DNA of 64,000 nt from JBFLXR01 sp040757065 (GCA_040757065.1 JBFLXR010000012.1:9253-73252), one strand, 5' to 3'. Counted from the first letter of the stretch, positions 52,629 to 60,030 are shown. The notes: generated from the letters alone by a model not told the origin. Translations and numbers: made by a program.

Positions 52629-52705
52629 GCGTTTTCCTTTCCATGCACAGATCATCGGAAAACGCCTTGGGATGCCCCGCAGCCGCATTGCGATGATCTG
52701 TTTTT
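52629..52705 (+). promoter_or_regulatory. trp transcription attenuator
   Basis: Two mutually exclusive structures are visible. Terminator: ACAGATCATCG (52647-52657) pairs perfectly with CGATGATCTGT (52691-52701), 11 bp followed by TTTT. Antiterminator: GCGTTTTCC (52629-52637) pairs with GGAAAACGC (52657-52665), nine bp, enclosing and overlapping the terminator's 5' arm. The trpE start follows 14 bases after the T-run. With the leader peptide just upstream this is a classic attenuator layout; the pairing of region 1 with region 2 I could not define clearly. Confidence 0.72.
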
Positions 52706-52718
52706 GAGGAGTTTTTAA

Positions 52719-54197
52719 ATGCTGCACCCGATTTCCGAACAAGAATTCAACCAACTCGCCGCGCAAGGCTATAACCGCATTCCTTTGGTTGCGGAAACCT
52801 TCGCCGATCTCGACACCCCGCTGTCGGTTTATCTCAAGCTGGCCAATTGCCCGTATTCCTACCTGCTGGAATCGGTGCAGGGCGGCGAACGCTTCGGACG
52901 CTATTCCTTTATCGGCCTGCCCGCCGACGTACGCATCACCGTGCGCGGCAAGCAAGTCACGCTCACCCACGGCGCGACCGAAACCGTGCACGGGGTTGAA
53001 AACCCGCTGGACTTCATTCAGGAATACCGCGCCCGTTTCCGCGTTGCGCCGCTGCCCGGCCTGCCGCGCTTCACCGGCGGTCTGGCAGGGTATTTCGGCT
53101 ACGACACCGTGCGCTATATCGAGCCGCGGCTGGCGGGAACGCAAAAGCCGGATGCCATCGGCACGCCGGACATTCTGCTGATGCTCACCGAACAACTGGC
53201 AGTGGTGGACAACCTCGCCGGCAAGATCACCTTCATCGTTTACGCCAACCCGGAACACGCCGATGCCTACGCACTGGCGCGTCAGCAACTGCACGCCCTG
53301 CTGCAACGCCTGCGCCAGCCGGTCGCCATCCCGCGCGCCCCGGCCATGCACGGCGGCGAAGCCTATTCCGAATTCGGCGAAGAACCTTTCAAGCAAGCGG
53401 TTGAAACAGCCAAGCGCTACATCTTCGACGGCGACATCATGCAAGTCGTACTGGCGCAACGCATGGCGCAGCCCTTCCCGGCTGCCCCGCTCTCGCTCTA
53501 CCGCGCCCTGCGCAGCCTCAACCCCTCGCCCTACATGTTCTACTACGACATGGGCGACCACCACGTAGTTGGCGCCTCGCCGGAGATTCTGGTGCGACTG
53601 GAAGACGACACCGTCACCGTGCGCCCCATCGCCGGCACCCGCCCGCGCGGCAAAACCGCCGAACAAGACAAAGCGCTCGCGCAAGAACTGCTCGCCGACC
53701 CGAAAGAACTGGCCGAACACCTCATGCTGATCGACCTCGGCCGCAACGACACCGGCCGCGTCGCCCGGCACGGCAGCGTCCGCCTCACCGAAAAAATGGT
53801 GATCGAACGCTACTCCCACGTCATGCACATCGTCTCCAACGTCGAAGGCAAACTCAAAGCAGGACTCGATGCCATCGACGTCCTCAAAGCCACCTTCCCC
53901 GCCGGTACCGTCAGCGGCGCACCCAAAGTGCGCGCCATGGAAATCATCGACGAACTCGAACCCAGCAAACGCGGCATCTACGCCGGCGCAGTCGGCTACC
54001 TCGGCTTCAACGGCGGCATGGACCTCGCCATCGCCCTGCGCACCGGCCTCATCAAAGACGCCATGCTCTACGTTCAGGCTGGCGCCGGCATCGTCGCCGA
54101 CTCCATCCCCGACAGCGAATGGACCGAAACCCAAAACAAAGCCCGCGCCGTCCTCCGCGCCGCCGAAATGGTCCTTGCCGGACTCGACAGCGAATAA
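52719..54197 (+). CDS. trpE: Anthranilate synthase component I
   Basis: Converts chorismate to anthranilate, the first step of tryptophan synthesis. 492 residues. The N-terminal tryptophan-binding part has YLLESVQGGERFGRYSFIGL; the chorismate-binding domain has GDIMQVVLAQRM, RPIAGTRPRGKTAEQDKAL, HLMLIDLGRNDTGRVARHGS and GTVSGAPKVRAMEIIDELEP. All typical residues are present. Normally trpG and trpD follow; here trpE is followed by a terminator, a tautomerase and decayed genes, so trpG must be elsewhere. Confidence 0.97.
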   Translation: MLHPISEQEFNQLAAQGYNRIPLVAETFADLDTPLSVYLKLANCPYSYLLESVQGGERFGRYSFIGLPADVRITVRGKQVTLTHGATETVHGVENPLDFIQEYRARFRVAPLPGLPRFTGGLAGYFGYDTVRYIEPRLAGTQKPDAIGTPDILLMLTEQLAVVDNLAGKITFIVYANPEHADAYALARQQLHALLQRLRQPVAIPRAPAMHGGEAYSEFGEEPFKQAVETAKRYIFDGDIMQVVLAQRMAQPFPAAPLSLYRALRSLNPSPYMFYYDMGDHHVVGASPEILVRLEDDTVTVRPIAGTRPRGKTAEQDKALAQELLADPKELAEHLMLIDLGRNDTGRVARHGSVRLTEKMVIERYSHVMHIVSNVEGKLKAGLDAIDVLKATFPAGTVSGAPKVRAMEIIDELEPSKRGIYAGAVGYLGFNGGMDLAIALRTGLIKDAMLYVQAGAGIVADSIPDSEWTETQNKARAVLRAAEMVLAGLDSE

Positions 54198-54220
54198 GCG
54201 AGCAGCGCGCAAGCAACAGC

Positions 54221-54247
54221 AACGGGGGCAATGCCCCCGTTTCTTTT
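54221..54247 (+). terminator. Rho-independent terminator after trpE
   Basis: CGGGGG/CCCCCG stem around CAATG with TTTCTTTTT after it, 25 bases downstream of the trpE stop. Confidence 0.88.
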
Positions 54248-54317
54248 TAAGCTAGAGTGCAATACGATTGCACTCGGTTTACCGACTACCCATCAACCAC
54301 TTTGCAAGGCGCATGAA

Positions 54318-54521
54318 ATGCCATACGTAAATTTGCAGATCACAAAGGGCGCAACGCGCGAGCAAAAAGCCCAACTCGTTAAAGACATCACCGACTCGCT
54401 CGTGCGCGTCCTCGGAAAAAAGCCCGAGCATACGCATATCGTCATTCAGGAAATCAATGAAGAAGATTGGGGATACGCCGGCCTGCTAACCGATGAATGG
54501 AAAGCCAAACAGACTGCATAA
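54318..54521 (+). CDS. 4-oxalocrotonate tautomerase family enzyme
   Basis: 67-residue protein; after removal of Met the catalytic Pro-1 is exposed (MPYVNLQITKGATREQKAQL). TDSLVRVLGKKPEHTHIVIQ and EINEEDWGYAGLL follow the family pattern. These small hexamers tautomerise 2-hydroxymuconate-type or related substrates; no catabolic genes are nearby, so the true substrate is unknown. An upstream open frame is ignored because the Pro-1 start is essential. Confidence 0.88.
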   Translation: MPYVNLQITKGATREQKAQLVKDITDSLVRVLGKKPEHTHIVIQEINEEDWGYAGLLTDEWKAKQTA

Positions 54522-54610
54522 GCCATACGGATATGCGCCGGATGGTTTTAGAGACAAACATCCGGCGCACCAAGGGATGCTAACTCTGCCATCAACCAAA
54601 GGGAATAGCA

Positions 54611-55073
54611 ATGACGATGTGGCGGCTGATGTGGGCGGCAATCTTGACGTTATGTTTTGCCAATGCAGTGGCGGGCGAGCATGAAAGCCACGACCCCATG
54701 TCCAACTGCAATTCAGTAAGCGGCACCTAGATTATGGGGTGACCCTACAACGGTAGAGCTGTTGCACAATGCGGAAAACAATAGCCTCGACATTAAAATG
54801 CACAGCATAAAGGGATTGCGAACTGATCCCAGGCTTGAAAAGCTCGTCCTGCATAGCTGTGCCGCAAAAGGGCTATCGCTTTCTTGGAAATACGAGGAGT
54901 ATTCAGATGGCGAACGCTATAAATCAGACCACCAGTATGTCTTATCGAAGGACGCTGATGGTGCATTAATTATTGGTGCGACATATATGTCCAAGCATCA
55001 ACTGCTTTTATTATTCTGGCATGGGAACTCTGCAAAAGGGCGCTATAGATTTCTACCTGTGCAGTCCAGTTAG
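54611..55073 (+). pseudogene. Decayed small secreted protein, paralogue of 55454-56020
   Basis: A signal peptide frame starts at ATG 54611 (MTMWRLMWAAILTLCFANAV) and stops at 54728-54730. The next frame over is open from 54720 (RLWGDPTTVELLHNAENNSL) to 55073 and encodes KLVLHSCAAKGLSLSWKYEE, SDGERYKSDHQYVLSKDADG and HGNSAKGRYRF. Joining the frames near 54720 gives a secreted protein of about 155 residues. The second half aligns by eye with the C-terminal half of the 55454 protein (SIVGVHCHPDG, SKHKYKLSKEGN, FKHRNRGWVRL). AT-richer than neighbouring genes. Function unknown. Confidence 0.6.
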
Positions 55074-55082
55074 TGCAGCGAC

Positions 55083-55457
55083 TTGTGGGTCAAAGGGTAT
55101 AGGGATGCTATAAATAAGATAATTTCTGATGCATCTTGTGCTTCGACAATGGGTGGATGTAAAGGTCCGATTAAGCCTGGGGACGATGAGCCGATGTTTC
55201 TTGGGACTGTCTGCTCACCCGGTAGTGCGCGAGATTTTATTAACGAAGCCTTTGCTGGTCCGCACGATTACTTTAGAAATACAACTGGCTCATATTGGGA
55301 GAATGGATATAGTAAGACATTTACCGGGGGTGAAAGTGTGTGGGACGAGATAAAAAATTATGCGTTAGTTTTACCTGCCGCGCCTTTGGCGGTGTCAGCT
55401 ATCATCATGACAGCTAGCCAAGGGATGGAGGTGGTAAATAATGTGACCCAAAAATGA
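55083..55457 (+). CDS. Fragment with a GPHD motif, possibly the C-terminal part of a polymorphic toxin/haemagglutinin
   Basis: 124 residues if started at the TTG 55083 (no good ribosome-binding site). Features: CASTMGGCKGPIKPGDDEPM, then INEAFAGPHDYFRNTTGSYW and a hydrophobic stretch NYALVLPAAPLAVSAIIMTA. I associate the AFxGPHD-type motif followed by a hydrophobic helix with pre-toxin regions of large secreted haemagglutinin/CDI-like or MafB-like proteins, from memory. It has no signal peptide, so it is probably a remnant. Its stop overlaps the next gene's ATG (ATGA), hinting at toxin-immunity-like coupling. Same frame as the preceding pseudogene, separated from it by a TAG. Confidence 0.5.
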   Translation: MWVKGYRDAINKIISDASCASTMGGCKGPIKPGDDEPMFLGTVCSPGSARDFINEAFAGPHDYFRNTTGSYWENGYSKTFTGGESVWDEIKNYALVLPAAPLAVSAIIMTASQGMEVVNNVTQK

Positions 55458-56020
55458 GAGCGCTTAATCTAAAACAATTTATTGGGGCTGGTTTGGTTAT
55501 TGGGGCTGCGTGGAGTGGAGAGGTCCTTGCCGGTGATGTGGGAGGGAATCTTGACCTTGGCGATAAAGGTCATAGTTGTCTGATTAATGGGCAATATAAC
55601 CTATCGGGTAGGGTAGTCTCTGGAGGTGGGTTTGATGCTTGGCCTGAAGCTTTCTTTGAGTATTTCATGCGTTTCAAGAATGTTGCAACGCAACCTGTGA
55701 GGCGTATCGGTGTTGCACTTGCATTCAATCAGGCAGCAAGTTCTGTCGATATTGGCGTTGTGTCGGACTCGGGTGATATCTACCCATATGGAAGTATTGT
55801 AGGAGTACATTGTCATCCAGATGGTATTGTTACGGAAGTTCAAAGTAGTGGTTATACAGATGGATCATCGTCTCAGTCTAAGCATAAATACAAATTAAGC
55901 AAAGAGGGTAATAGGCTATTGGTTGATTATGAGTTTGATGTTACGGTTTCTTCATTTTTCATTTTTAAGCATAGAAATAGAGGTTGGGTGAGGCTGCAAT
56001 TTGAAAAGTTATCAAAGTAA
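55454..56020 (+). CDS. Small secreted protein of unknown function
   Basis: 188 residues with a signal peptide (MRALNLKQFIGAGLVIGAAW, cleavage near EVLAG). The mature protein has CLINGQYNLSGRVVSGGGFD and ends WVRLQFEKLSK. AT-rich compared with flanking housekeeping genes. ATG lies in the stop of the GPHD fragment. Its paralogue upstream (54611-55073) is broken. It could be a periplasmic immunity or accessory protein of the toxin-like fragments, but this is inference from position only. Confidence 0.6.
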   Translation: MRALNLKQFIGAGLVIGAAWSGEVLAGDVGGNLDLGDKGHSCLINGQYNLSGRVVSGGGFDAWPEAFFEYFMRFKNVATQPVRRIGVALAFNQAASSVDIGVVSDSGDIYPYGSIVGVHCHPDGIVTEVQSSGYTDGSSSQSKHKYKLSKEGNRLLVDYEFDVTVSSFFIFKHRNRGWVRLQFEKLSK

Positions 56021-56026
56021 GGAAAT

Positions 56027-56215
56027 TGTAGAAGTTTCGGTTTTCTGAGCCGCACGATTTTCTGAAGCAGGGGCTGCTGATTCATAAAAAACCGTGGCAA
56101 ATGGGGCCGAGCCATTGTAGTGCTGGCTGTTGCCGCGCCTGCGGCACTCGTCTCACTTGCGGCGGGAACAGCTCAGTCCTTCATTCCCTGGGAAGCCTGG
56201 AGATACGCTTACTGA
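56027..56215 (+). pseudogene. Second PHD-motif toxin-like fragment, frameshifted
   Basis: Frame 1 gives KFRFSEPHDFLKQGLLIHKK then PWQM near 56100; from there the next frame continues GRAIVVLAVAAPAALVSLAA and ends WRYAY at 56215. Order (PHD motif, then a hydrophobic helix) matches the 55083-55457 fragment. One frameshift near 56100 joins the parts. No start or signal peptide. Confidence 0.45.
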
Positions 56216-56363
56216 GGCATTTGCTGGGCCGAATGATTTTTTAAGGAATATGACAGGGGCGTATTCAAGTGTGGGTAACTCTATGAGCAATGGAATGATG
56301 GATACTATAATAAACTATGCATTAATACCGGTGGCAGCCCCTTTGGCAACCGCAGCATTGTAA
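56187..56363 (+). pseudogene. Third PND-motif toxin-like fragment
   Basis: PGKPGDTLTEAFAGPNDFLR, then NMTGAYSSVGNSMSNGMMDT and INYALIPVAAPLATAAL. Very similar in order and sequence to EAFAGPHDYFRNTTGSYW...NYALVLPAAPLA in the first fragment, so this is a further partial copy. The upstream 19 codons of the frame are out-of-frame debris of fragment two. No start codon context. Confidence 0.5.
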
Positions 56364-56387
56364 TGGCAATCCAGATAGTGCAGCCTC

Positions 56388-56408
56388 GTAGGGTGCGTTC
56401 TACGCACC
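56388..56408. repeat. Short GGTGCG hairpin repeat, copy 4 (inverted orientation)
   Basis: GTAG followed by GGTGCGT-TCT-ACGCACC: a seven-bp stem in the opposite orientation to the other copies. Paired head to head with copy 5, 16 bases away. Confidence 0.75.
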
Positions 56409-56423
56409 GCCCAATTGAATAAT

Positions 56424-56449
56424 GGTGCGCAAAGTGCCCCCTACGCAAC
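56424..56449. repeat. Short GGTGCG hairpin repeat, copy 5
   Basis: GGTGCGC-AAA-GTGCCCC followed by CTACGCAAC: degenerate stem. Directly at the left edge of long element copy B, exactly as copy 2 is for copy A. Confidence 0.65.
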
Positions 56450-56673
56450 CCGCTGCAACCTCCCGCGCCCCTTGTTTGCCGCCGAGTCGCGCAGGACGAA
56501 CGGGGATCACGGCGAGGACTGCCCGAGCGCGCAGCGCGAGTTCCGCAGCCGCCCGTTCGTTCGAGCGACGCAGGGCACCGCGCAGCGGCGGCAAACCGGG
56601 GTCGCCTTTTTTGCTTACTTTTTTGGCGAAGCAAAAAAGTGAGCGGCGGGCGGGGCCGCTCCCCGCATGCATT
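56450..56673. repeat. Long interspersed element, copy B (about 225 bp)
   Basis: Same orientation and order as 24738-24966: CCGCTGCAACC, CCTTGTTTGCCGCCGAG, then a variable middle, then the near-invariant core 56589-56668. The 13-bp hairpin is at 56613-56625/56632-56644, with one G-T wobble replacing an A-T pair, so pairing is kept. Lies between the toxin-like fragments and lepB. Open frames on the minus strand through it (for example with LLFCFAKKVSKKGDPGLP) look spurious. Confidence 0.7.
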
Positions 56674-56748
56674 TCAACAGAAGAATAAGACAAACACCAC
56701 GGCAGGGCGCAACCGCTATGCGCCCACGCGCCGACTAACCGAACGGCG

Positions 56749-57420
56749 TTACTCCAATTCCTTCCCGAAGCGCTCCCCGCGCAAATGCCAGTTTTCCAGT
56801 ATGTCTGCCGATACGAGGATGCGTTCGGCGCGGCCGATGAGGAGGTTGCGGGCAACGAAACCGATGTAGCGGGAATCGGCACTGTTGTCGCGGTTGTCGC
56901 CGAGCATGAGGTATTGGTCGTCGGGCACGGTGACGGGGCCAAAATCTGCGCCGCGCGCGGTGTCTTGCAGCCATTGGACGGTGCGCGGGTTGTCGTGATG
57001 CCAGCGTTCGGTAAGGCGAACCGCGGGCATGCTGGTGCCGTTGCCGAGGGGTTCGGTTTGTTCGCCGAGCAGGTCGTAATCGGCGTATTCGCCGTTGATG
57101 ATGAGTTGCTTGCCGCGCATTTCAACGCGGTCGCCAGGCAGGGCAACGATGCGCTTGATGAGGCGTTTGCCGTCGGCGGGCGAGCTGAAGGTAGCGATTT
57201 CGCCGCGATGGGGTTCGCCGGTGCGCAGCAGGATAATGTCGGTGAGCGGGAGTTTCAGCGCATAGGCGAGGCGGTTAACCAGCACGACGTCGCCTTCGAG
57301 CAGATTGGGACGCATGGAGCCGGAGGGGATGGGATTCCAGTCGGCAATGGCGGTGCGGAACAGGCCGAACAGCAGTAAGAAGATTAGAAATCCCCGGTTT
57401 TCCCGTACCCATTTTTTCAT
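56749..57420 (-). CDS. lepB: Signal peptidase I
   Basis: Inner-membrane serine protease that removes Sec signal peptides. One N-terminal membrane helix (GFLIFLLLFGLFRTAIADWN), the catalytic serine in IPSGSMRPNLLEGD and the general-base lysine in GKRLIKRIVALPGDRVEMRG; box E is LGDNRDNSADSRYIGFVAR. 223 residues, shorter than E. coli LepB (two N-terminal helices), and the usual lepA-lepB-rnc context is missing, so this may be a second or relocated signal peptidase. Confidence 0.92.
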   Translation of the reverse strand: MKKWVRENRGFLIFLLLFGLFRTAIADWNPIPSGSMRPNLLEGDVVLVNRLAYALKLPLTDIILLRTGEPHRGEIATFSSPADGKRLIKRIVALPGDRVEMRGKQLIINGEYADYDLLGEQTEPLGNGTSMPAVRLTERWHHDNPRTVQWLQDTARGADFGPVTVPDDQYLMLGDNRDNSADSRYIGFVARNLLIGRAERILVSADILENWHLRGERFGKELE

Positions 57421-57568
57421 GGTTCGCCTTCTCCGTTGTGGCGTAAGCCGCTATGTACTCGGCTATAGAGTGTTTTGTGCGGCAATAGTTCGCCAAGCCG
57501 CCACTTTATTCAGGCCAGCGGGGAATTGCAATGATTAAAGCGTAACGGAAGGGGTGCGACGGGAGGGG

Positions 57569-57596
57569 CGAATGCTTCCCGGACGGGAAGCATTCG
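57569..57596 (-). terminator. Perfect 12-bp hairpin after the small membrane gene
   Basis: CGAATGCTTCCC and its complement around GGAC, 13 bases beyond the stop of the 57609-57758 gene on the minus strand. No T-run follows, so it may stabilise the mRNA end or stop transcription weakly. Confidence 0.45.
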
Positions 57597-57608
57597 GGTG
57601 CGGCACGA

Positions 57609-57758
57609 TTAGTGCGCGAAGACGCTGCCCAACAGGGTCAGTGCTGCGCCGGCAGAGGCGACGCCAAAGAATGCGGCGCGCTTGTTCGCCTTATATTCCC
57701 AGAAATAAACAGCCAGAATCGCGCAGGCGGCAATAATCGTTCCCAGTACGAATTTCAT
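57609..57758 (-). CDS. Small (49-residue) membrane protein
   Basis: Short frame starting ATG 57758 with a good ribosome-binding site (GGGAGAAAAG). MKFVLGTIIAACAILAVYFW is a membrane helix, then a basic segment EYKANKRAA, then a second hydrophobic stretch FFGVASAGAALTLLGSVFA. Two-helix hairpin topology is likely. Family unknown. Confidence 0.65.
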   Translation of the reverse strand: MKFVLGTIIAACAILAVYFWEYKANKRAAFFGVASAGAALTLLGSVFAH

Positions 57759-58051
57759 TATCTTTTCTCCCTCGTGAAATTGTTGATTAATTTACTGCGG
57801 ATTGCATCATACATTCCCTAGCATTTTTATCAACTATGTGGTTAACATGGTCTTTCGCTATGATTTTTTAAGGTTTTTTCAATTATATTTTAGGGTCATT
57901 ACGATTAAATTTTAGGGTTATTCGTGGTCGGAATTTACGGACATTGCGGCACCGAACCGGAAAGATGCACCTGCCGGTTGTGCCGCCGCCGGGAGGCGGC
58001 TATAGTGACAAATGTACCGGGCTTATCCTGCAACCGACGGAGGGAATCGCG
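57759..58051. other. AT-rich upstream region with a 22-bp-spaced direct repeat
   Basis: About 290 bases between the small membrane gene and the beta-barrel gene. A 14-base motif ATTTTAGGGTCATT (57887-57900) recurs as ATTTTAGGGTTATT (57909-57922), i.e. at a 22-base step, two helical turns, about 130 bases before the start codon. This looks like a tandem operator. No other coding or RNA feature is evident. Confidence 0.5.
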
Positions 58052-58864
58052 ATGAAAGCGCATGCACTGAACACACTGGTTGCCGTTGTTTTAACGGGCG
58101 TTTCCGGCTCGGTGCTGGCCGATGCGCCGCCGGGCGCGCTGGGCACGACCGATCAATACGAACTGGGTGTGCAGGCACTGGATTATCAGTACAAAGAGCC
58201 GGGTCTGATGAGCAACAAAGGCTCTAAGTTCGGGCTGACGGCGGGCTTTGCCAAGCGGCTGGACGGCTGGAATCTATCAGGCGAGGCACGCTTTGCCACC
58301 GGCAATGTGAATTACAACGGCAGCGGCACCATGTCTGGCAAGCCGGATCGGCTGTGGGAATTCCGTCTGGTAGCGGGGGAAGATTATGCCTTCGAAAGCT
58401 TTGGACTGACGCCATACGCCGGAGTGGGCTACCGCACGCTGTTTAACGATTTGCGCGGATTTTCCAGCACAGGCATGCGCGGCTACCGCCGCTACAGCGA
58501 ATATTTGTATATCCCCATCGGGCTGACGCACCGTTTTCAGGCCGGCGACGATGGGCGTCTCTCCACCTCGCTGGAATTCGACTATCTGGCTTATGGCAAC
58601 CAGAAATCCGCACTCTCGGATACGCAGGTCGGCCTGAGCGACCCGGTGAATAAACAGCGCAAGGGCTATGGCCTGCGCCTGAGCAGCACGTACGAAGCGC
58701 CGAACTGGTCGCTCGGCGTGTTTTACAACTATTGGAATATCCGCGATTCCGATACGTCACGGCTGTCTTTCTTCGGCGTCCCGACCAATGTCATCGTCTG
58801 GGAGCCGAAAAACAACACCAACGAATTCGGCTTGCAGTTGAAATACCGCCTTCCGGGGATGTGA
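58052..58864 (+). CDS. Outer-membrane beta-barrel protein, function unknown
   Basis: 270 residues from ATG 58052, preceded by a GGAGGGA ribosome-binding site. Signal peptide MKAHALNTLVAVVLTGVSGS. The mature part alternates amphipathic strands (EFRLVAGEDYAFESFGLTPY, YLYIPIGLTHRF, YGLRLSSTYEAPNWSLGVFY) and ends EFGLQLKYRLPGM. Resembles the OmpW/OmpA-type eight-strand barrels in pattern, without a recognised family match. A long upstream open extension to 57944 lacks a signal peptide and is discarded. Confidence 0.72.
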   Translation: MKAHALNTLVAVVLTGVSGSVLADAPPGALGTTDQYELGVQALDYQYKEPGLMSNKGSKFGLTAGFAKRLDGWNLSGEARFATGNVNYNGSGTMSGKPDRLWEFRLVAGEDYAFESFGLTPYAGVGYRTLFNDLRGFSSTGMRGYRRYSEYLYIPIGLTHRFQAGDDGRLSTSLEFDYLAYGNQKSALSDTQVGLSDPVNKQRKGYGLRLSSTYEAPNWSLGVFYNYWNIRDSDTSRLSFFGVPTNVIVWEPKNNTNEFGLQLKYRLPGM

Positions 58865-58885
58865 CCTTCCCACCCGTAGAAACCG

Positions 58886-58912
58886 AACGGCGACCCAAGG
58901 TCGCCGTTTTGA
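58886..58912 (+). terminator. Terminator between convergent beta-barrel and hxlR genes
   Basis: Ten-bp stem AACGGCGACC with its complement, loop CAA, then TTTTG. 22 bases after the beta-barrel stop; the inverse strand gives a weaker terminator for the HxlR gene, which ends at 58915. Confidence 0.75.
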
Positions 58913-58914
58913 TC

Positions 58915-59298
58915 CTACTGTGCTGCCTGCGCAGCCGGGGCGACATAGGCGCTGCGGGCAGCGCGTATGGCTCCGTGATTCTCCACTGCCCATTCGAACA
59001 GCCCCTGCATGCGTTCGAGCAGCGTAACGCCGAGCGGCGTGAGGGTATATTCCACGCGCGGCGGCACGGTGGGAAACACTTCGCGGGAAACCAGACCGTC
59101 TTGTTCCAGATGCCGCAGCGTCTGCGCCAGCATGCGCTGCGAAATATCGGGAATACGCTTTTTCAGTTCGCCGAAACGCAACGTGCCGTGTTCCAGTTCA
59201 TGCAGCACCAGCAGCGACCAGCGGTCGCCGATACGATTCAGTACATCGCGGATGGGACAGCATTGCGCATGGCTTCCGTGGGGTTGATGCAAGGTCAT
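58915..59298 (-). CDS. HxlR-family transcriptional regulator
   Basis: 127 residues with one winged helix-turn-helix: CPIRDVLNRIGDRWSLLVLH, LRFGELKKRIPDISQRMLAQ and LVSREVFPTVPPRVEYTLTP are the HxlR/YodB hallmarks. The cysteine in CCPIRDVL corresponds to the redox- or quinone-sensing cysteine of YodB/QorR types. It is divergent from a flavodoxin-fold oxidoreductase, the usual target of such regulators in electrophile or quinone stress. Confidence 0.92.
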   Translation of the reverse strand: MTLHQPHGSHAQCCPIRDVLNRIGDRWSLLVLHELEHGTLRFGELKKRIPDISQRMLAQTLRHLEQDGLVSREVFPTVPPRVEYTLTPLGVTLLERMQGLFEWAVENHGAIRAARSAYVAPAAQAAQ

Positions 59299-59310
59299 GG
59301 CTTTCTCCGG

Positions 59311-59332
59311 TTACTTCCGGGTAACTAAGTAA
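59311..59332. promoter_or_regulatory. Candidate HxlR-family operator
   Basis: Inverted repeat TTACTT (59311-59316) and AAGTAA (59327-59332) with an inner GTTAC/GTAAC pair, 13 bases upstream of the hxlR start. The TACT/AGTA arms match the kind of operator known for YodB/QorR-type regulators. It could control both the regulator and the divergent oxidoreductase. Confidence 0.6.
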
Positions 59333-59434
59333 TGTTTCGCGCCCTACTTGCGGCGCGGCTTAGCCACGGTATCATACCGTAACCGAGTACCGAACAAGAA
59401 CCGATTTGCCGAAATAATTCATCAGGAGATTCAC

Positions 59435-59971
59435 ATGAGCAAGAAAACGCTGGTCGTCGTCGCCCACCCGAACATGGCGCAGTCGCGCATTAACCGCACC
59501 TGGGCGGAACATCTGCGCCAACATGCCGACCGCATTACCGTACACGACCTGTACGCCGCTTACCCGGACGGCAAGATCGACGTCCCCGCCGAACAAGCAC
59601 TGCTGGAAGCGCACGACCGCATCATTCTGCAATTCCCGCTGTTCTGGTTCAGCACCCCGGCCTTCCTGAAAAGCTGGATCGACCAAGTGCTCGCCTACGG
59701 TTGGGCATTCGGCCCCGGCGGCGACAAACTGGAAGGCAAGTCCATCGGTATTGCAGTTTCCACCGGCGGCCCGGCGTTCGCTTATCAGGCCGGCGCGCAA
59801 AACCAGTTTACCCTGAGCGAATTGCTGCGCCCGCTGCAAATGACGGTGCAATACGTGCGCGGACAGTACCTACCCGCCTTCGCACTGCAAGGCGCACTGT
59901 ACGGCATCACCGACGAAGAACTGGAAAGCAACGCACAAGCCTATGTAAAACACGTGCTGGGCGAAGCCTGA
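59435..59971 (+). CDS. NAD(P)H-dependent flavodoxin-fold oxidoreductase (KefF/YwrO/MdaB-like)
   Basis: 178 residues from ATG 59435 with GGAGATT upstream. Fold landmarks: TLVVVAHPNMAQSRINRTWA, IILQFPLFWFSTPAFLKSWI, DQVLAYGWAFGPGGDKLEGK and GIAVSTGGPAFAYQAGA. Members carry FMN or FAD and reduce quinones by two electrons. Likely induced by quinone or electrophile stress through the divergent HxlR regulator. An in-frame upstream start gives a non-conserved leader. Confidence 0.9.
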   Translation: MSKKTLVVVAHPNMAQSRINRTWAEHLRQHADRITVHDLYAAYPDGKIDVPAEQALLEAHDRIILQFPLFWFSTPAFLKSWIDQVLAYGWAFGPGGDKLEGKSIGIAVSTGGPAFAYQAGAQNQFTLSELLRPLQMTVQYVRGQYLPAFALQGALYGITDEELESNAQAYVKHVLGEA

Positions 59972-59996
59972 GTTTTATACCGCACCACCCCTTTGC

Positions 59997-60022
59997 CCCG
60001 GCCGCCCCGCCGGGTTTTTTTT
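59997..60022 (+). terminator. Rho-independent terminator of the oxidoreductase gene
   Basis: CCCGGC/GCCGGG stem with six-base loop followed by eight T, 25 bases after the stop codon. Confidence 0.88.
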
Positions 60023-60030
60023 CGCGTCGA

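Noticed and set aside
54493..54684. Plus-strand frame with DVGGNLDV, resembling the GDVGGNLDL start of the mature 55454 protein
   Set aside because: The overlapping frame from 54611 gives a far better signal peptide for a paralogue. The DVGGNLD match may be chance or a leftover of duplication; too short to call.
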